A DNA stretch of 64,000 nt from Erwinia sp. JUb26 (GTDB lineage: Bacteria; Pseudomonadota; Gammaproteobacteria; Enterobacterales; Enterobacteriaceae): positions 923,898-987,897 of the forward strand of contig NZ_RJVB01000001.1 of assembly GCF_003751505.1 (NCBI RefSeq), given 5' to 3'. The position numbers and the translations under genes were made by a program. The notes beneath the pieces are model-generated. The model did not search any database. It was not told the origin of the DNA and saw only the letters and a program-made list of their open reading frames with translations. Positions 33,484 to 42,463 of the stretch are shown here, piece by piece; position 1 is the stretch's first letter; each line of letters begins with the position of its first letter.

Positions 33484-33972
33484 GTGAAAATTAGCAGCGC
33501 GTTAATCTTGCTGGCCGTGTTTTCCCTCGCAGGATGCAAAACGGCGCCGTCACAGCCGGATGATGACACCCTGGTGACCAGTGAGGTCAACGGCGTGAAG
33601 CTGGTCCACCGCTATGCGGTGCAGGCCCCGGCTTCTTTTACGCCCGTCAATCAGCAATACCGCGCCCTGTATAAAGCCTCGGTGATGACCCGCCCGGACT
33701 ACAGCGGCAAGATCGTGCGCTATCTGGAAACCGGCAAGCCCTTCACCGTGCTAGGTGAAGCAGATCACTGGCTGGCGATTGCCGGAGACGATCCGCAACA
33801 GCTGGCGGGCTATGTCCCGCTGAAAGCCGGTGTGAAAAGCGATTTGTATGACGCCACGCTGCGCAACGATCGCCCTCGCCCGCGTAAGGCAAGTAAGAAA
33901 GAGTGCGTTGACGTTGGCGGGCAGAGCAAAGCCTGTCGCAACGGCGATACGGCAACCTGGATCCTGCAATAA
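33484..33972 (+). CDS. SH3-domain lipoprotein at the head of the T6SS islet
   Basis: 162 residues from a GTG (VKISSALILLAVFSLAGC) with GGGGA upstream; the lipobox LAGC shows lipid attachment at Cys-18. A bacterial SH3-like domain covers about 55-125 (YRALYKASVMTRPDYSGKIVRYLETGKPFTVLGEADHWLAI...LAGYVPL), followed by a basic stretch and a short C-terminus with two Cys (ECVDVGGQSKACRNGD). SH3-type domains in such proteins often bind peptidoglycan. It is not TssJ by sequence. Its role in secretion is inferred only from the neighbouring genes. Confidence 0.75.
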   Translation: MKISSALILLAVFSLAGCKTAPSQPDDDTLVTSEVNGVKLVHRYAVQAPASFTPVNQQYRALYKASVMTRPDYSGKIVRYLETGKPFTVLGEADHWLAIAGDDPQQLAGYVPLKAGVKSDLYDATLRNDRPRPRKASKKECVDVGGQSKACRNGDTATWILQ

Positions 33973-34077
33973 CCCGAACCCAATGCGGCAGCCACACTGC
34001 CGGTGAATGGATGACATAATTTGTGCAGCTGGCTTCTTTTCCCGGCTGCAGCACACAGCTGAGATCCCCGAATCCTG

Positions 34078-35304
34078 ATGATGCCAGAACTTTCTCCGGC
34101 GACAGAGAACAACGCGGCCCTGGATAACCCTCTGCTGGCAGCAGCCTCCTCTCTGCTGAACGCCGTGGTGCAGATCCGCCAGGCCATCAGCCATGACGAT
34201 CCGGCCGGTTTACGCCAGCAGCTGGTCGATGAGATTCGTCTGTTTGAAAGCCGCTGCCGTGAAGTGGAATTGCCGTTTGAAACGATCATCGGTGCCCGCT
34301 ACTGCCTTTGTACGGTGCTGGATGAGGCGGCCGCGCAAACGCCGTGGGGCAATCGCGGCGTCTGGTCCGGGAACGGGCTGCTGGTGACCTTTCATAATGA
34401 AGCCTGGGGCGGCGATAAGTTCTTTCAGCTACTTTCCCGGCTGTCGCAAAATCCCGATCAGCATCTGTGGCTGTTAGAAGTCATTAACTACTGCCTGCTG
34501 CTGGGCTATGAGGGCCGCTATCGGACAATGGAAAACGGCCGCAGCCAGCGCGATGCCATTCGCGACCGTCTGGCGGTGCTCATTTCTAACGTGCGCGATA
34601 CGCCGCAGCATCATCGTCCGTCGCCCCCGGCCGAACTGCCGCTGGAAAGCGCTCCCTGGCGTGCACCGGTGCCGCTGTGGGCCTGCATCTCGATCACTGC
34701 CTTTATCGCCTGTCTGGTCTTTTCCAGCCTCAACTGGCGCCTGGGCAATACTGCCAGCACGCTGCTGCAGCAAATCTGGCAAACCCCGCTGCCGGAAACG
34801 ATTGCCGGCCAGCGCGGCCCGGCCCCACAGGCGCTAACCGATCTGCGCCTGCGGCTTAGCGATCTGATCACCGCCCATCAGCTGGATGTGGTGGATACCA
34901 GCAGCGGCAGCCGGGTGATCCTGCCGGTGGACGGGCTGTTTAATGCCTCCGGCACGGTACTTTCTACTGAAGGACGGGCGCTCATCGCCAGGGTAGCCAC
35001 GGCGCTGGAAGCCGTTCACGGTACGCTGCTGATCAGCGTGTTCAGCGACGACAAACCGCGCCGCGAGGAGCGTTTCCCCTCCAGCTATGAATATTCCCAG
35101 GCGCAGGCTTCCGCCATCGCCAGCCTGATGCAGCAGTTGATTGCTCAGCCCGGCGTATCCATTCGCACTCAGGGGCGCGGCGACAGCGGTGCGCTGATGC
35201 CGAACGACAGCGCTCAAAATCGGGCACAGAACCGGCGTGTTGAAATCACCCTGTTCGCCGCGCCTGAAAACGATGACAGCAGCAACAGCACTGGAAAATC
35301 ATGA
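34078..35304 (+). CDS. tssL: T6SS membrane protein TssL with OmpA-like domain
   Basis: 408 residues. A cytoplasmic DotU/IcmH domain (about 15-175, LLNAVVQIRQ, ARYCLCTVLDEAAAQTPWG, FHNEAWGGDKFFQLL) is followed by one membrane segment (about 199-219) and a C-terminal OmpA-like peptidoglycan-binding domain (about 280-392, ending NRAQNRRVEITLF). This is the extended TssL form, which anchors the T6SS base to the cell wall together with TssM and TssJ. It overlaps tssM by 4 bp. Confidence 0.93.
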   Translation: MMPELSPATENNAALDNPLLAAASSLLNAVVQIRQAISHDDPAGLRQQLVDEIRLFESRCREVELPFETIIGARYCLCTVLDEAAAQTPWGNRGVWSGNGLLVTFHNEAWGGDKFFQLLSRLSQNPDQHLWLLEVINYCLLLGYEGRYRTMENGRSQRDAIRDRLAVLISNVRDTPQHHRPSPPAELPLESAPWRAPVPLWACISITAFIACLVFSSLNWRLGNTASTLLQQIWQTPLPETIAGQRGPAPQALTDLRLRLSDLITAHQLDVVDTSSGSRVILPVDGLFNASGTVLSTEGRALIARVATALEAVHGTLLISVFSDDKPRREERFPSSYEYSQAQASAIASLMQQLIAQPGVSIRTQGRGDSGALMPNDSAQNRAQNRRVEITLFAAPENDDSSNSTGKS

Positions 35305-37349
35305 TGTTGAAAACTATTTTCGCACTGCTTACCTGCCGCCCGATATGGGGCCTGCTCGGCGTCAGCGCCCTGTGCGCCCTGATCTGGATGCTCGGCCCAC
35401 TGCTGGCCCTCAGCCAGTTTCAGCTGCTTGACAGCGATCTGAATCGCCAGTTGCTGATCGCCAGCTGCTACCTGTTGTGGGGGCTGTTTATGCTGCTGCC
35501 ACAGCTTTATCGCGCCTGGTATAACCGGCGGATGCTGGCACGGCTGCAGCTGAACAGCAGCGAACAAAACGATCTACAGGCCACCAGCGAAATGCTGGAT
35601 ATGCGCTTTCACGATGCCACGCAGCAGCTGAAAAAAATCCAGTTTCCGCAGAGTTCCCCTTCGCGCCGCAGCCGCTGGCTGCGTTTTTTCAGCGCCCGCT
35701 ATCTTTACCAGCTGCCCTGGTATCTGATTGTCGGTGCGCCCGGTGCCGGTAAAACCACCGCGCTGCTGAATTCGGGGCTGGAATTCGCCCTGCCCGACAC
35801 CCTGAATAAAGGTGCCCTGCGCGGCGTCGGCGGCACGCGGCACTGCGACTGGTGGTTCACCCGTCAGGCAGTACTGCTGGACACCGCAGGCAGATACACC
35901 CTGCAGGAGAGCCAGCGCACCCGCGACGCCAGCGAGTGGCAAACCTTTATCGCCCTGCTAAAACGCTATCGCCCACGCCAGCCGATTAACGGGGTGATCG
36001 TCACCCTCAGTGTGGCCGATCTGCTCAGCGATCCGTCCGATGTCCGTCTCGCGCAGGCCGCTGCGCTGCGCGACCGGTTGGCGGAACTTCACCAGCAGAC
36101 GGGCATCCATTTCCCGGTCTATATCATGGTGACCAAAAGCGACCTGCTGAAAGGTTTTATGAGCTATTTTGCCCAGTGCGATAAAAGCCAGCGCGAGCAG
36201 ATTTTTGGATTCACCTTCCCACTGCACGCCGATCGGGCCGTGGATACCCCGCTGCTGCCGCAGTTTGAGCACCATTTCCATCAGCTTTGCCATCAGCTGA
36301 TGACCGACCTTGCCTGCAACATGGCGCGGCAGACCGACCTGCAGGAGCGCGCAGACTGCTTCCTCTTCCCACAGGAATTTGCCTCGCTGCGCCCGCTGCT
36401 GGCGGAATATCTGACCACGATGTTCGCCCCTCAACAGGGTGAGTTGCCCTGGTCCGTGCGCGGCCTGTTCTTTACCAGCGGTACCCAGGAAGGGCTGCCG
36501 TTCGACCGGGTAATGGGCGAACTGGCGCGTAAGCTTCAACTGCCGCAGCCTCAGGGACAGTCGCTGGCCAGCTGGAACAGCGTCAGCCGCACGGCACCGA
36601 TTCCGGCCAACAAAGGCCAAAGCTATTTTATTCACGACCTGCTCAGCAAGGTGGTGTTTCGTGAAAGCGCGCTGGCCGGTAGCGACCGGCGCTGGGAGCA
36701 GCGCAATCAGCGACTGCACCGAATGGGCTATGCCGCTCTGGCCGCCGGTTTAGTGACCTGCTGCGCGCTGTGGTTCGTAAGCTATGATAAAAATCAGCGC
36801 TATTTACAGCAGGTTGCCGATCGGCTGCCGGAAATTCAGCAGCAGGCCCGCACACTCAGCGAGAATAACGGTGGCGATATTACCGGCCTGCTGCCGTTTT
36901 TAAACAGCCTGGTGGCCTTACCCGAGTCGCCCGACTTTACGCATTCGGCCCCACCGCTGACGATGCGCGGTGGATTATATCGCGGAGAGCAGCTGTTTAA
37001 CGCCAGCTGGGGCCTGTATCAGAACGCGCTGAAATCGCTGCTGCTGCCGCGCGTTGCCCAGGCGATAACGCTGACGCTGCGGGAAGATAACGGTAGCGAC
37101 GAGGGCTTCAGCCACAACGCTCTGCGCGCCTATCAAATGCTGTATCAGCCGCGCAGCTACGACGGCCCGTTCCTGCGCGACTGGGTGATGCAAATCCTGT
37201 CGCGCAATCCGCCGCCGGATATGACCGACGCTCAGCTTAAGCAGCTGGACTGGCATTTGAGCCAGCTTCTCGATCGGCAGATCCAAAGCTCGCCGTATGC
37301 CCGCGACGGCGCACTGATAATGAGAAAGCAAAATGGCAACCCACACTGA
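35301..37349 (+). CDS. tssM: T6SS protein TssM (IcmF), C-terminally short
   Basis: 682 residues, while TssM proteins are usually about 1,100-1,200. Two N-terminal membrane segments (about 14-36, 50-70), Walker A GAPGAGKTT (145-153), VLLDTAGRYT (191-200), TKSD (277-280) and a third membrane segment (about 474-494) are intact. Only about 190 residues of periplasmic region remain, reaching GLYRGEQLF and LSQLLD; the rest of the IcmF-related and C-terminal domains that bind TssJ are missing. The end overlaps tagF by 17 bp, pointing to a deletion or a reduced variant. Function in a complete secretion machine is doubtful. Confidence 0.9.
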   Translation: MMLKTIFALLTCRPIWGLLGVSALCALIWMLGPLLALSQFQLLDSDLNRQLLIASCYLLWGLFMLLPQLYRAWYNRRMLARLQLNSSEQNDLQATSEMLDMRFHDATQQLKKIQFPQSSPSRRSRWLRFFSARYLYQLPWYLIVGAPGAGKTTALLNSGLEFALPDTLNKGALRGVGGTRHCDWWFTRQAVLLDTAGRYTLQESQRTRDASEWQTFIALLKRYRPRQPINGVIVTLSVADLLSDPSDVRLAQAAALRDRLAELHQQTGIHFPVYIMVTKSDLLKGFMSYFAQCDKSQREQIFGFTFPLHADRAVDTPLLPQFEHHFHQLCHQLMTDLACNMARQTDLQERADCFLFPQEFASLRPLLAEYLTTMFAPQQGELPWSVRGLFFTSGTQEGLPFDRVMGELARKLQLPQPQGQSLASWNSVSRTAPIPANKGQSYFIHDLLSKVVFRESALAGSDRRWEQRNQRLHRMGYAALAAGLVTCCALWFVSYDKNQRYLQQVADRLPEIQQQARTLSENNGGDITGLLPFLNSLVALPESPDFTHSAPPLTMRGGLYRGEQLFNASWGLYQNALKSLLLPRVAQAITLTLREDNGSDEGFSHNALRAYQMLYQPRSYDGPFLRDWVMQILSRNPPPDMTDAQLKQLDWHLSQLLDRQIQSSPYARDGALIMRKQNGNPH

Positions 37350-38031
37350 TCCGGGATGGTATGGCAAACTCCCGGCGGCGGGCGATTTTGTGCATCGCCG
37401 GATGCCGGAATCCCGGCTTGCCCACTGGTCAAACTGGTTTAAGTCCGGCGTAGCGCAGTGGCAGCATGCCCACAATGGCTGTACTGAGGCCTTCGCCCGT
37501 GCGCCGATCTGGAATTTTGCGCTGCCCGCAACGCTCGGTGTCCAGCAGGTACAGATTGGCTGCCTGATGCCATCGCGGGATCGGGTTGGCCGCATCTGGC
37601 CGCTGATGGCTGCGCAGACCATCGCGGTACAGCAGTGGCACCCGGTACAGCTGGCGTTGGCCGGAGAATGGTTTAATGCGCTCGGTGATACCCTGCGGCA
37701 GGCGGTCAGCCAGCAGAAAAGCGTCGATGAAACGGAACAGGCGATAAATAAGCTCGCCCCGCTGCCGCAGGCTGAAAAACTCGATGCCACAGCGCTTATT
37801 GGCTATCGCGACTGCCCGACGCTGGCATGGCAGGACGTTTCGCGCCGCTTCGATCCGCTGCAGTACACCAGCTACTGGTGGACCAACCAGAGCGATGGCT
37901 ACCCGCTGGTCAGCCATAAGCACAGCGGCAATCTGACCGCGCAGCTGTTCAGCCAGCTGTTTCATCCGACCCTGGCCGAAAAATCGCCGCGTCACGGACT
38001 CTATCCACCGATGTTTGACCCGGCTGATTAA
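37333..38031 (+). CDS. tagF: T6SS regulator TagF
   Basis: 232 residues, TagF/DUF2094 family (GWYGKLPAAGDFVHRRMPESRLAHWSNWF..., then GVQQVQIGCLMPSRDRVGRIWPL). In Pseudomonas TagF represses T6SS assembly post-translationally by holding Fha and is relieved by the PpkA kinase pathway; all those partners are in this islet. It overlaps the shortened tssM by 17 bp. Confidence 0.9.
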   Translation: MATHTDPGWYGKLPAAGDFVHRRMPESRLAHWSNWFKSGVAQWQHAHNGCTEAFARAPIWNFALPATLGVQQVQIGCLMPSRDRVGRIWPLMAAQTIAVQQWHPVQLALAGEWFNALGDTLRQAVSQQKSVDETEQAINKLAPLPQAEKLDATALIGYRDCPTLAWQDVSRRFDPLQYTSYWWTNQSDGYPLVSHKHSGNLTAQLFSQLFHPTLAEKSPRHGLYPPMFDPAD

Positions 38032-38055
38032 GTCCGGAGCGAAAACGGGAGAAGC

Positions 38056-39225
38056 ATGCGACTCACTCTTTTAACCCCCCAGGATCGGGACAGCGCCGAC
38101 AGCTGCGATTTCACCCCACCGGGGGGAACTATCGGCCGCAGCGCGGATAATCATCTGGTGCTTCCCGATCCCGAACGCACGATTTCTCGCCTGCAGGCGC
38201 TGGTTCACGTTTCTCCGACCGGCGAGTGTCGCCTGACCAGCCAGGGCAGCGTTATCGCGGTGATTCACAATCAACGATCCCTCGCTCGCGGTGAACAGGT
38301 CTCACTGGTGCACGGCGATACGCTGGATATTGGCGACTACCACATCCTGGTCAGCGATCCTGACCGGGCCGACGACGGCGTCGTGCTGGACGATCCGCTG
38401 CTGCTGTTCAGAGACGAAAACCAAGCGGCAGGCGATCCACTGGGCATCCTTCAGCCGGATACCCTGCTGCCGGAGCGCCCGCAGGAAAAACCCAGCGCGG
38501 AAGAGCTTGAACAGCGCGCCGCACGCGACGCTGCCGCCAGGCTGGCAATCGGCCCGCTGGCCCCTGAGCACAGCGACAGCGAGTCTCCGAAAGCCGAAGG
38601 CAGCCATGAGCAGCGCCTGCTGCATGCGCTGCTGGAAGGCATGGGGCTGGATCCCGCCGCCGGACACGCCGCGGCACTCAGCGAAGAACAGATGCGTCTG
38701 ACCGGCCGCATGCTAAGCCTGTTCTCACAGGGCACGGTCGCCCTGCTCTCCTCGCGTTCGATCCTCAAGCGCGGAGTCAAAGCCGAGATGACCATGATCC
38801 TCAATGAGGCGAACAATCCGTTTAAAATATTACCCAGTGGGAAAACGGTGCTGATGCAGATTTACCAAAGCCAGATGCCGGGCTTTATGCCGCCCGAGCA
38901 GGCGGTGCGCGATGCGCTGGTTGATTTGCAGGCCCACCAGTTGGGGATGACCTCCGGGATCCGCGCGATTATCGCCGCGATGCTGCAATCGTTTAATCCA
39001 CAGCGGCTGGAAGAACACGCCCGCCAGGACAATGCCATCCCCAGACTGGCGCTCAGCGCATCGCGCAAGGCGGCGCTGTGGGACTATTTTGTGCGCCACT
39101 ATCAGCATACTTCCGGAGACATTGAGGATGATTTCCACTCGCTGTTTGGCGAGGCGTTTCTGCAGGCGTACGAAATGGAAGTCAACCAGTATAAAGATTC
39201 TCAAACCGCCGAGGAGGATCGATGA
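38056..39225 (+). CDS. T6SS forkhead-associated (FHA) protein TagH/Fha
   Basis: 389 residues. An N-terminal FHA domain (about 1-100: GGTIGRSADNHLVLPDPERTISRLQALVHV, with the Gly-Arg, Ser and His-type positions that read phosphothreonine) is followed by an acidic linker and the C-terminal T6SS-Fha domain (about 185-380: RMLSLFSQGTVALLSSRSILK, NPFKILPSG). It is the scaffold whose phosphorylation by PpkA switches secretion on and which PppA resets. It overlaps the phosphatase gene by 4 bp. Confidence 0.9.
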   Translation: MRLTLLTPQDRDSADSCDFTPPGGTIGRSADNHLVLPDPERTISRLQALVHVSPTGECRLTSQGSVIAVIHNQRSLARGEQVSLVHGDTLDIGDYHILVSDPDRADDGVVLDDPLLLFRDENQAAGDPLGILQPDTLLPERPQEKPSAEELEQRAARDAAARLAIGPLAPEHSDSESPKAEGSHEQRLLHALLEGMGLDPAAGHAAALSEEQMRLTGRMLSLFSQGTVALLSSRSILKRGVKAEMTMILNEANNPFKILPSGKTVLMQIYQSQMPGFMPPEQAVRDALVDLQAHQLGMTSGIRAIIAAMLQSFNPQRLEEHARQDNAIPRLALSASRKAALWDYFVRHYQHTSGDIEDDFHSLFGEAFLQAYEMEVNQYKDSQTAEEDR

Positions 39226-39998
39226 ATATCACCTTTTGCAGCACCTCCCAGATCGGCGCGCGGGCCAGCAATCAGGATGCCACCGGGACGCAGCTTAACG
39301 AGACATTCGGTGTATTTGTGGTCTGCGACGGCGTGGCGGGCAGCCCCGGTGGCGACCGCGCCGCGTACATTGCCCGGGATACGCTGCTGTCCGAGGTTGC
39401 CGGCCTGGAGATGCTAACACCGTTGCAGACGGAAGAGATGGTGATCGCCTGCGAACGGGCCATCCGCGCGGCGCAGCAGGCCGAACCCGCCTTCAGTAAA
39501 ATGAGTACCACGCTGGCTGCACTGTTTATCGATCGTCCCGGCCAGCGGGCCTGGTGGTGCCATGCCGGGGACACTCGCGTGTATCACTTTCGCCGCGGAG
39601 TGGTTCACGGTATGACCCGCGACCACAGCCTGGTGCAGCAGTTGCAGGACGCCGGCTATGATAATACAGGGATAAACAGCCATTTACTGTACAACGCTCT
39701 GGGCACCGACAGCGCGAAGCCCCATGATTACAGCCCCGTACTGCCGCTGGAAGACGGCGATGTTTTCCTGCTGTGCAGCGATGGTTTCTGGAATAATTTA
39801 ACGCCTGCCGAGATGGAACAGGCGCTAAGAATGGTAAACTCGCCGCAGGAATGGCTGGCCCTAATGCAGAAAGCTATCGACCGCAGCGAAAAACAGGATA
39901 ATCTTAGCGCCGTGGCCGTATGGTGCGGCTCGCCACAGGACACCACACTGCTTTTTTCTCTAACGGATTCGGCCCGGTTTTTACCACCGCGCGATTGA
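39222..39998 (+). CDS. pppA: PP2C-type phosphatase PppA of the T6SS islet
   Basis: 258 residues, PPM/PP2C family. Metal-binding motifs: NQDATGTQ (motif 1), VVCDGVAGSPGGDRAA (motif 2, in place of the usual DGMGG), HAGDTRVYHFRRG, TRDHSLVQQ, LLCSDGFWN and QDNLSAVAV. It removes phosphate from Fha/PpkA, opposing the kinase two genes downstream. Confidence 0.92.
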   Translation: MNITFCSTSQIGARASNQDATGTQLNETFGVFVVCDGVAGSPGGDRAAYIARDTLLSEVAGLEMLTPLQTEEMVIACERAIRAAQQAEPAFSKMSTTLAALFIDRPGQRAWWCHAGDTRVYHFRRGVVHGMTRDHSLVQQLQDAGYDNTGINSHLLYNALGTDSAKPHDYSPVLPLEDGDVFLLCSDGFWNNLTPAEMEQALRMVNSPQEWLALMQKAIDRSEKQDNLSAVAVWCGSPQDTTLLFSLTDSARFLPPRD

Positions 39999-40012
39999 TT
40001 TCAAGGAATGCT

Positions 40013-40966
40013 ATGAAATATTGGTTGCCAGTTGTCCTGAGCCTGATGGCTGCCGCCAGCGCGCAGGCGGAAGATTACCGGGTGGTCTCCTCCCCCAGCC
40101 TTGCGCTGGACGTGTTTATTGACAATGTCGCCAGCAGCGCGCCGCAGTCCTGGTGCCAGCAACAGATTAACCTGCGCATTGTTTCCGCGAAAGCCACCGA
40201 ATCGGCGGTGCTCGATAAGTTCTTACCGCAGGTGGGCAATCTGCTGCGCAACCAGTGCGGCAAACTGAACGCGCTGTCCTGGCAGATGACCAGCAGCCGG
40301 GGTTCGGTGCTGGCCGTTGGCAGCGCCCAACAGGACGGCGGCTGGCAGCCGGTCATCACCGCCGATGCCACCGCTACGGCGACCGCCGATAACGCCGCGC
40401 CGCTGGATATCTCCCGCCCGGCGAACACCGTACCACTACACTATTTCGATCTGCCCGGCGGCTGTCATTTCCGCACGTGGTGGGACGATCGCGGCGCGTC
40501 GCTGTTTATCCCCGACGCGAAATCTATGACCTGCACCACCGATGGCTGGCTGGAGGGCAACAGCGAACTGAGCCTGATGAATGGCCAGCAGCCTCCTCTG
40601 CCCCTGGCGGTGACCTTCTATCAGGGATACCCGCTGCGCGATCTGCATCCTGCCTCCGGCGAACTTGAGGTGGTGACGGTGAATAATCAGCGCATGGTGG
40701 TTAGCCGCGCAGATGCCCCGGACAGCTGGCTGGTGCTGCCGTTTAGTCCCGAACTGCACGCCTGGTCCTTTGAGGGAACGCTGCTGATTAAAATGGATAA
40801 AACCGACGCCAGCAACGCTGCGGAAATTAAGGAGCGGGTTGAGACACTGCGCCAGTCATGGTCAGCGGTTATCAATCCCAAAGTGAAAGTGAACGTGCTG
40901 CTGGTTGATGCCCTGCATGCCGATCTTGCCGACCCGGCAACAGGTGCCTGGCGCACCGTTAATTGA
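40013..40966 (+). CDS. Periplasmic protein of the T6SS islet, function unknown
   Basis: 317 residues from an ATG with AAGGA upstream; a longer frame starts inside pppA. The signal peptide (MKYWLPVVLSLMAAASAQA) makes it exported. No domain is recognised: visible are a Cys pair early (SWCQQQ, NQCGKL), a second pair (GGCHF, SMTCTT) that could form disulfides, and an acidic/aromatic C-terminal half. It lies 14 bp after pppA and 36 bp before ppkA, so it is in the same operon and may act as the periplasmic sensor for the kinase; that is inference from position. Confidence 0.8.
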   Translation: MKYWLPVVLSLMAAASAQAEDYRVVSSPSLALDVFIDNVASSAPQSWCQQQINLRIVSAKATESAVLDKFLPQVGNLLRNQCGKLNALSWQMTSSRGSVLAVGSAQQDGGWQPVITADATATATADNAAPLDISRPANTVPLHYFDLPGGCHFRTWWDDRGASLFIPDAKSMTCTTDGWLEGNSELSLMNGQQPPLPLAVTFYQGYPLRDLHPASGELEVVTVNNQRMVVSRADAPDSWLVLPFSPELHAWSFEGTLLIKMDKTDASNAAEIKERVETLRQSWSAVINPKVKVNVLLVDALHADLADPATGAWRTVN

Positions 40967-41002
40967 GTATCTGGCGTAGCGTACGTTAGGAGAGTTTTTA
41001 TT

Positions 41003-42445
41003 ATGTCGGCAAACGAGCAGCAACAAAACGCGAGCAAAGCACTGCCGCCGGGCTACCGGTTCAATGAGTTCGAAATTCAGGAAGTCATTGGCGGCGGCGG
41101 TTTCGGCATTGTGTATCGCGCCTGGGACCATCTGCTGGAACGCACTATCGCCATTAAGGAATTTATGCCGAACTCGCTGGCCACCCGCGGCGAGGATCTG
41201 TCCGTTACGCTACGCGCCGAGCGCCATCAGCGGCTGTTTAACGCCGGGATGAACAGCTTCGTGCAGGAAGCCCGACTGCTGGCGCGCTTTAATCATCCCG
41301 GGCTGGTGCACGTTCTGCGCTTCTGGCAGGGCAACGGTACCGCCTATATGGGCACGCTGTTCTACAGCGGGATGACCTTAAAAGCGTGGCAGAACAACCA
41401 GCCGCAAACGATTAACGAGGCGTGGATCCGCCAGCTGCTGCCGCCGCTGTTCGGCGCCATTAACACCATCCATCGTGCGGGCTACCTGCACCGGGATATC
41501 TCGCTGGATAATATTCAAATCCAGGAAAATCAGCTACCGGTGCTGCTGGACTTCGGCTCCGCCCGCAAAGAAATCGGTAACCTCTCTGACGAAACCGAAA
41601 TTATGCTCAAGCCCGGATTCGCGCCGCTGGAGCAGTACTGCGAAGAAAGCGATGCGGAACAGGGCCCGTGGACCGACATTTATGCGCTGGGTGCGGTGCT
41701 GCATACGCTTATCGTTGGGAATCCGCCGCCGGTTAGCGTGGTACGTAGCATTGAAGACAGCTATCGGCCGCTGAGTGAACGTCTCCCCGAGGGGTATTCG
41801 CTGCCGCTGCTGAATGCCATCGATCGCTCACTGGCGATGGATGCCACGCAGCGCCCGCAGTCGGTAGATGAGCTGGCGTCGCTGATCAGTCTGCCGGTCA
41901 GCGAAGTGGAGGAGTTAGTCAGCGCCTTCGGCGAGCCGCCGATCGCACCACAGGCCGAGCCGGTGATCGTTCCGGAAACCGAGGCGGAAACGGAAGCTCC
42001 GAGCGTGGCAGTGAATCCGGCAGCCAGCGCCGCCGAGCCGCTTCTCACGCCGAAAAATCCACCGCGGTTATCCGGGCCCCTGCTGCTGCTGAGCGGGCTG
42101 GCACTGCTGGCCGTGGGCGCGGTGGTCTGGATACTGAACCGCGATCCACAGCCGCAAGATACGGCATCACCCTCTGAGGTAACGCCGACAGAAAGCGACG
42201 CCGGTGCAACGACGGCACCAGCTAACGCGCCTGCGCTGGCAACGGTGTATCTGAAATTAAGCAGTGGGGATACGCTGTTGCTGAACAACAACGCGATGGC
42301 GGTGACGCCAAACAACAGCGGTTACGCCGTGCTGAATCTGGCCGCTGGCGACTATCTGCTGCAGGTACACAGTACCCGAGGCGATTACAGCCAGCGGTTA
42401 AAAATCGATCGCGCCGGAACCTGGCTGATTAACCCGGCGCACTGA
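41003..42445 (+). CDS. ppkA: Membrane Ser/Thr kinase PpkA of the T6SS islet
   Basis: 480 residues. The Hanks-type kinase domain (about 20-290) is complete: G-loop IGGGGFGIVYRA (29-40), Lys-52 in AIKEF, HRDISLDN (catalytic Asp-165, Asn-170) and DFGSAR (Asp-183). A Pro/Glu-rich linker, one membrane segment (about 359-378) and a small periplasmic domain (about 410-480, PEGA-like) follow. It would phosphorylate Fha in response to a periplasmic signal. It is last in the islet, convergent with chaC (18 bp apart). Confidence 0.92.
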   Translation: MSANEQQQNASKALPPGYRFNEFEIQEVIGGGGFGIVYRAWDHLLERTIAIKEFMPNSLATRGEDLSVTLRAERHQRLFNAGMNSFVQEARLLARFNHPGLVHVLRFWQGNGTAYMGTLFYSGMTLKAWQNNQPQTINEAWIRQLLPPLFGAINTIHRAGYLHRDISLDNIQIQENQLPVLLDFGSARKEIGNLSDETEIMLKPGFAPLEQYCEESDAEQGPWTDIYALGAVLHTLIVGNPPPVSVVRSIEDSYRPLSERLPEGYSLPLLNAIDRSLAMDATQRPQSVDELASLISLPVSEVEELVSAFGEPPIAPQAEPVIVPETEAETEAPSVAVNPAASAAEPLLTPKNPPRLSGPLLLLSGLALLAVGAVVWILNRDPQPQDTASPSEVTPTESDAGATTAPANAPALATVYLKLSSGDTLLLNNNAMAVTPNNSGYAVLNLAAGDYLLQVHSTRGDYSQRLKIDRAGTWLINPAH

Positions 42446-42463
42446 TGGAATATCTGAGCGGGA

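Noticed and set aside
34078-42445. Complete T6SS gene cluster
   Set aside because: Checked for sheath, tube, baseplate and ClpV genes between 30 and 43 kb; none is present.
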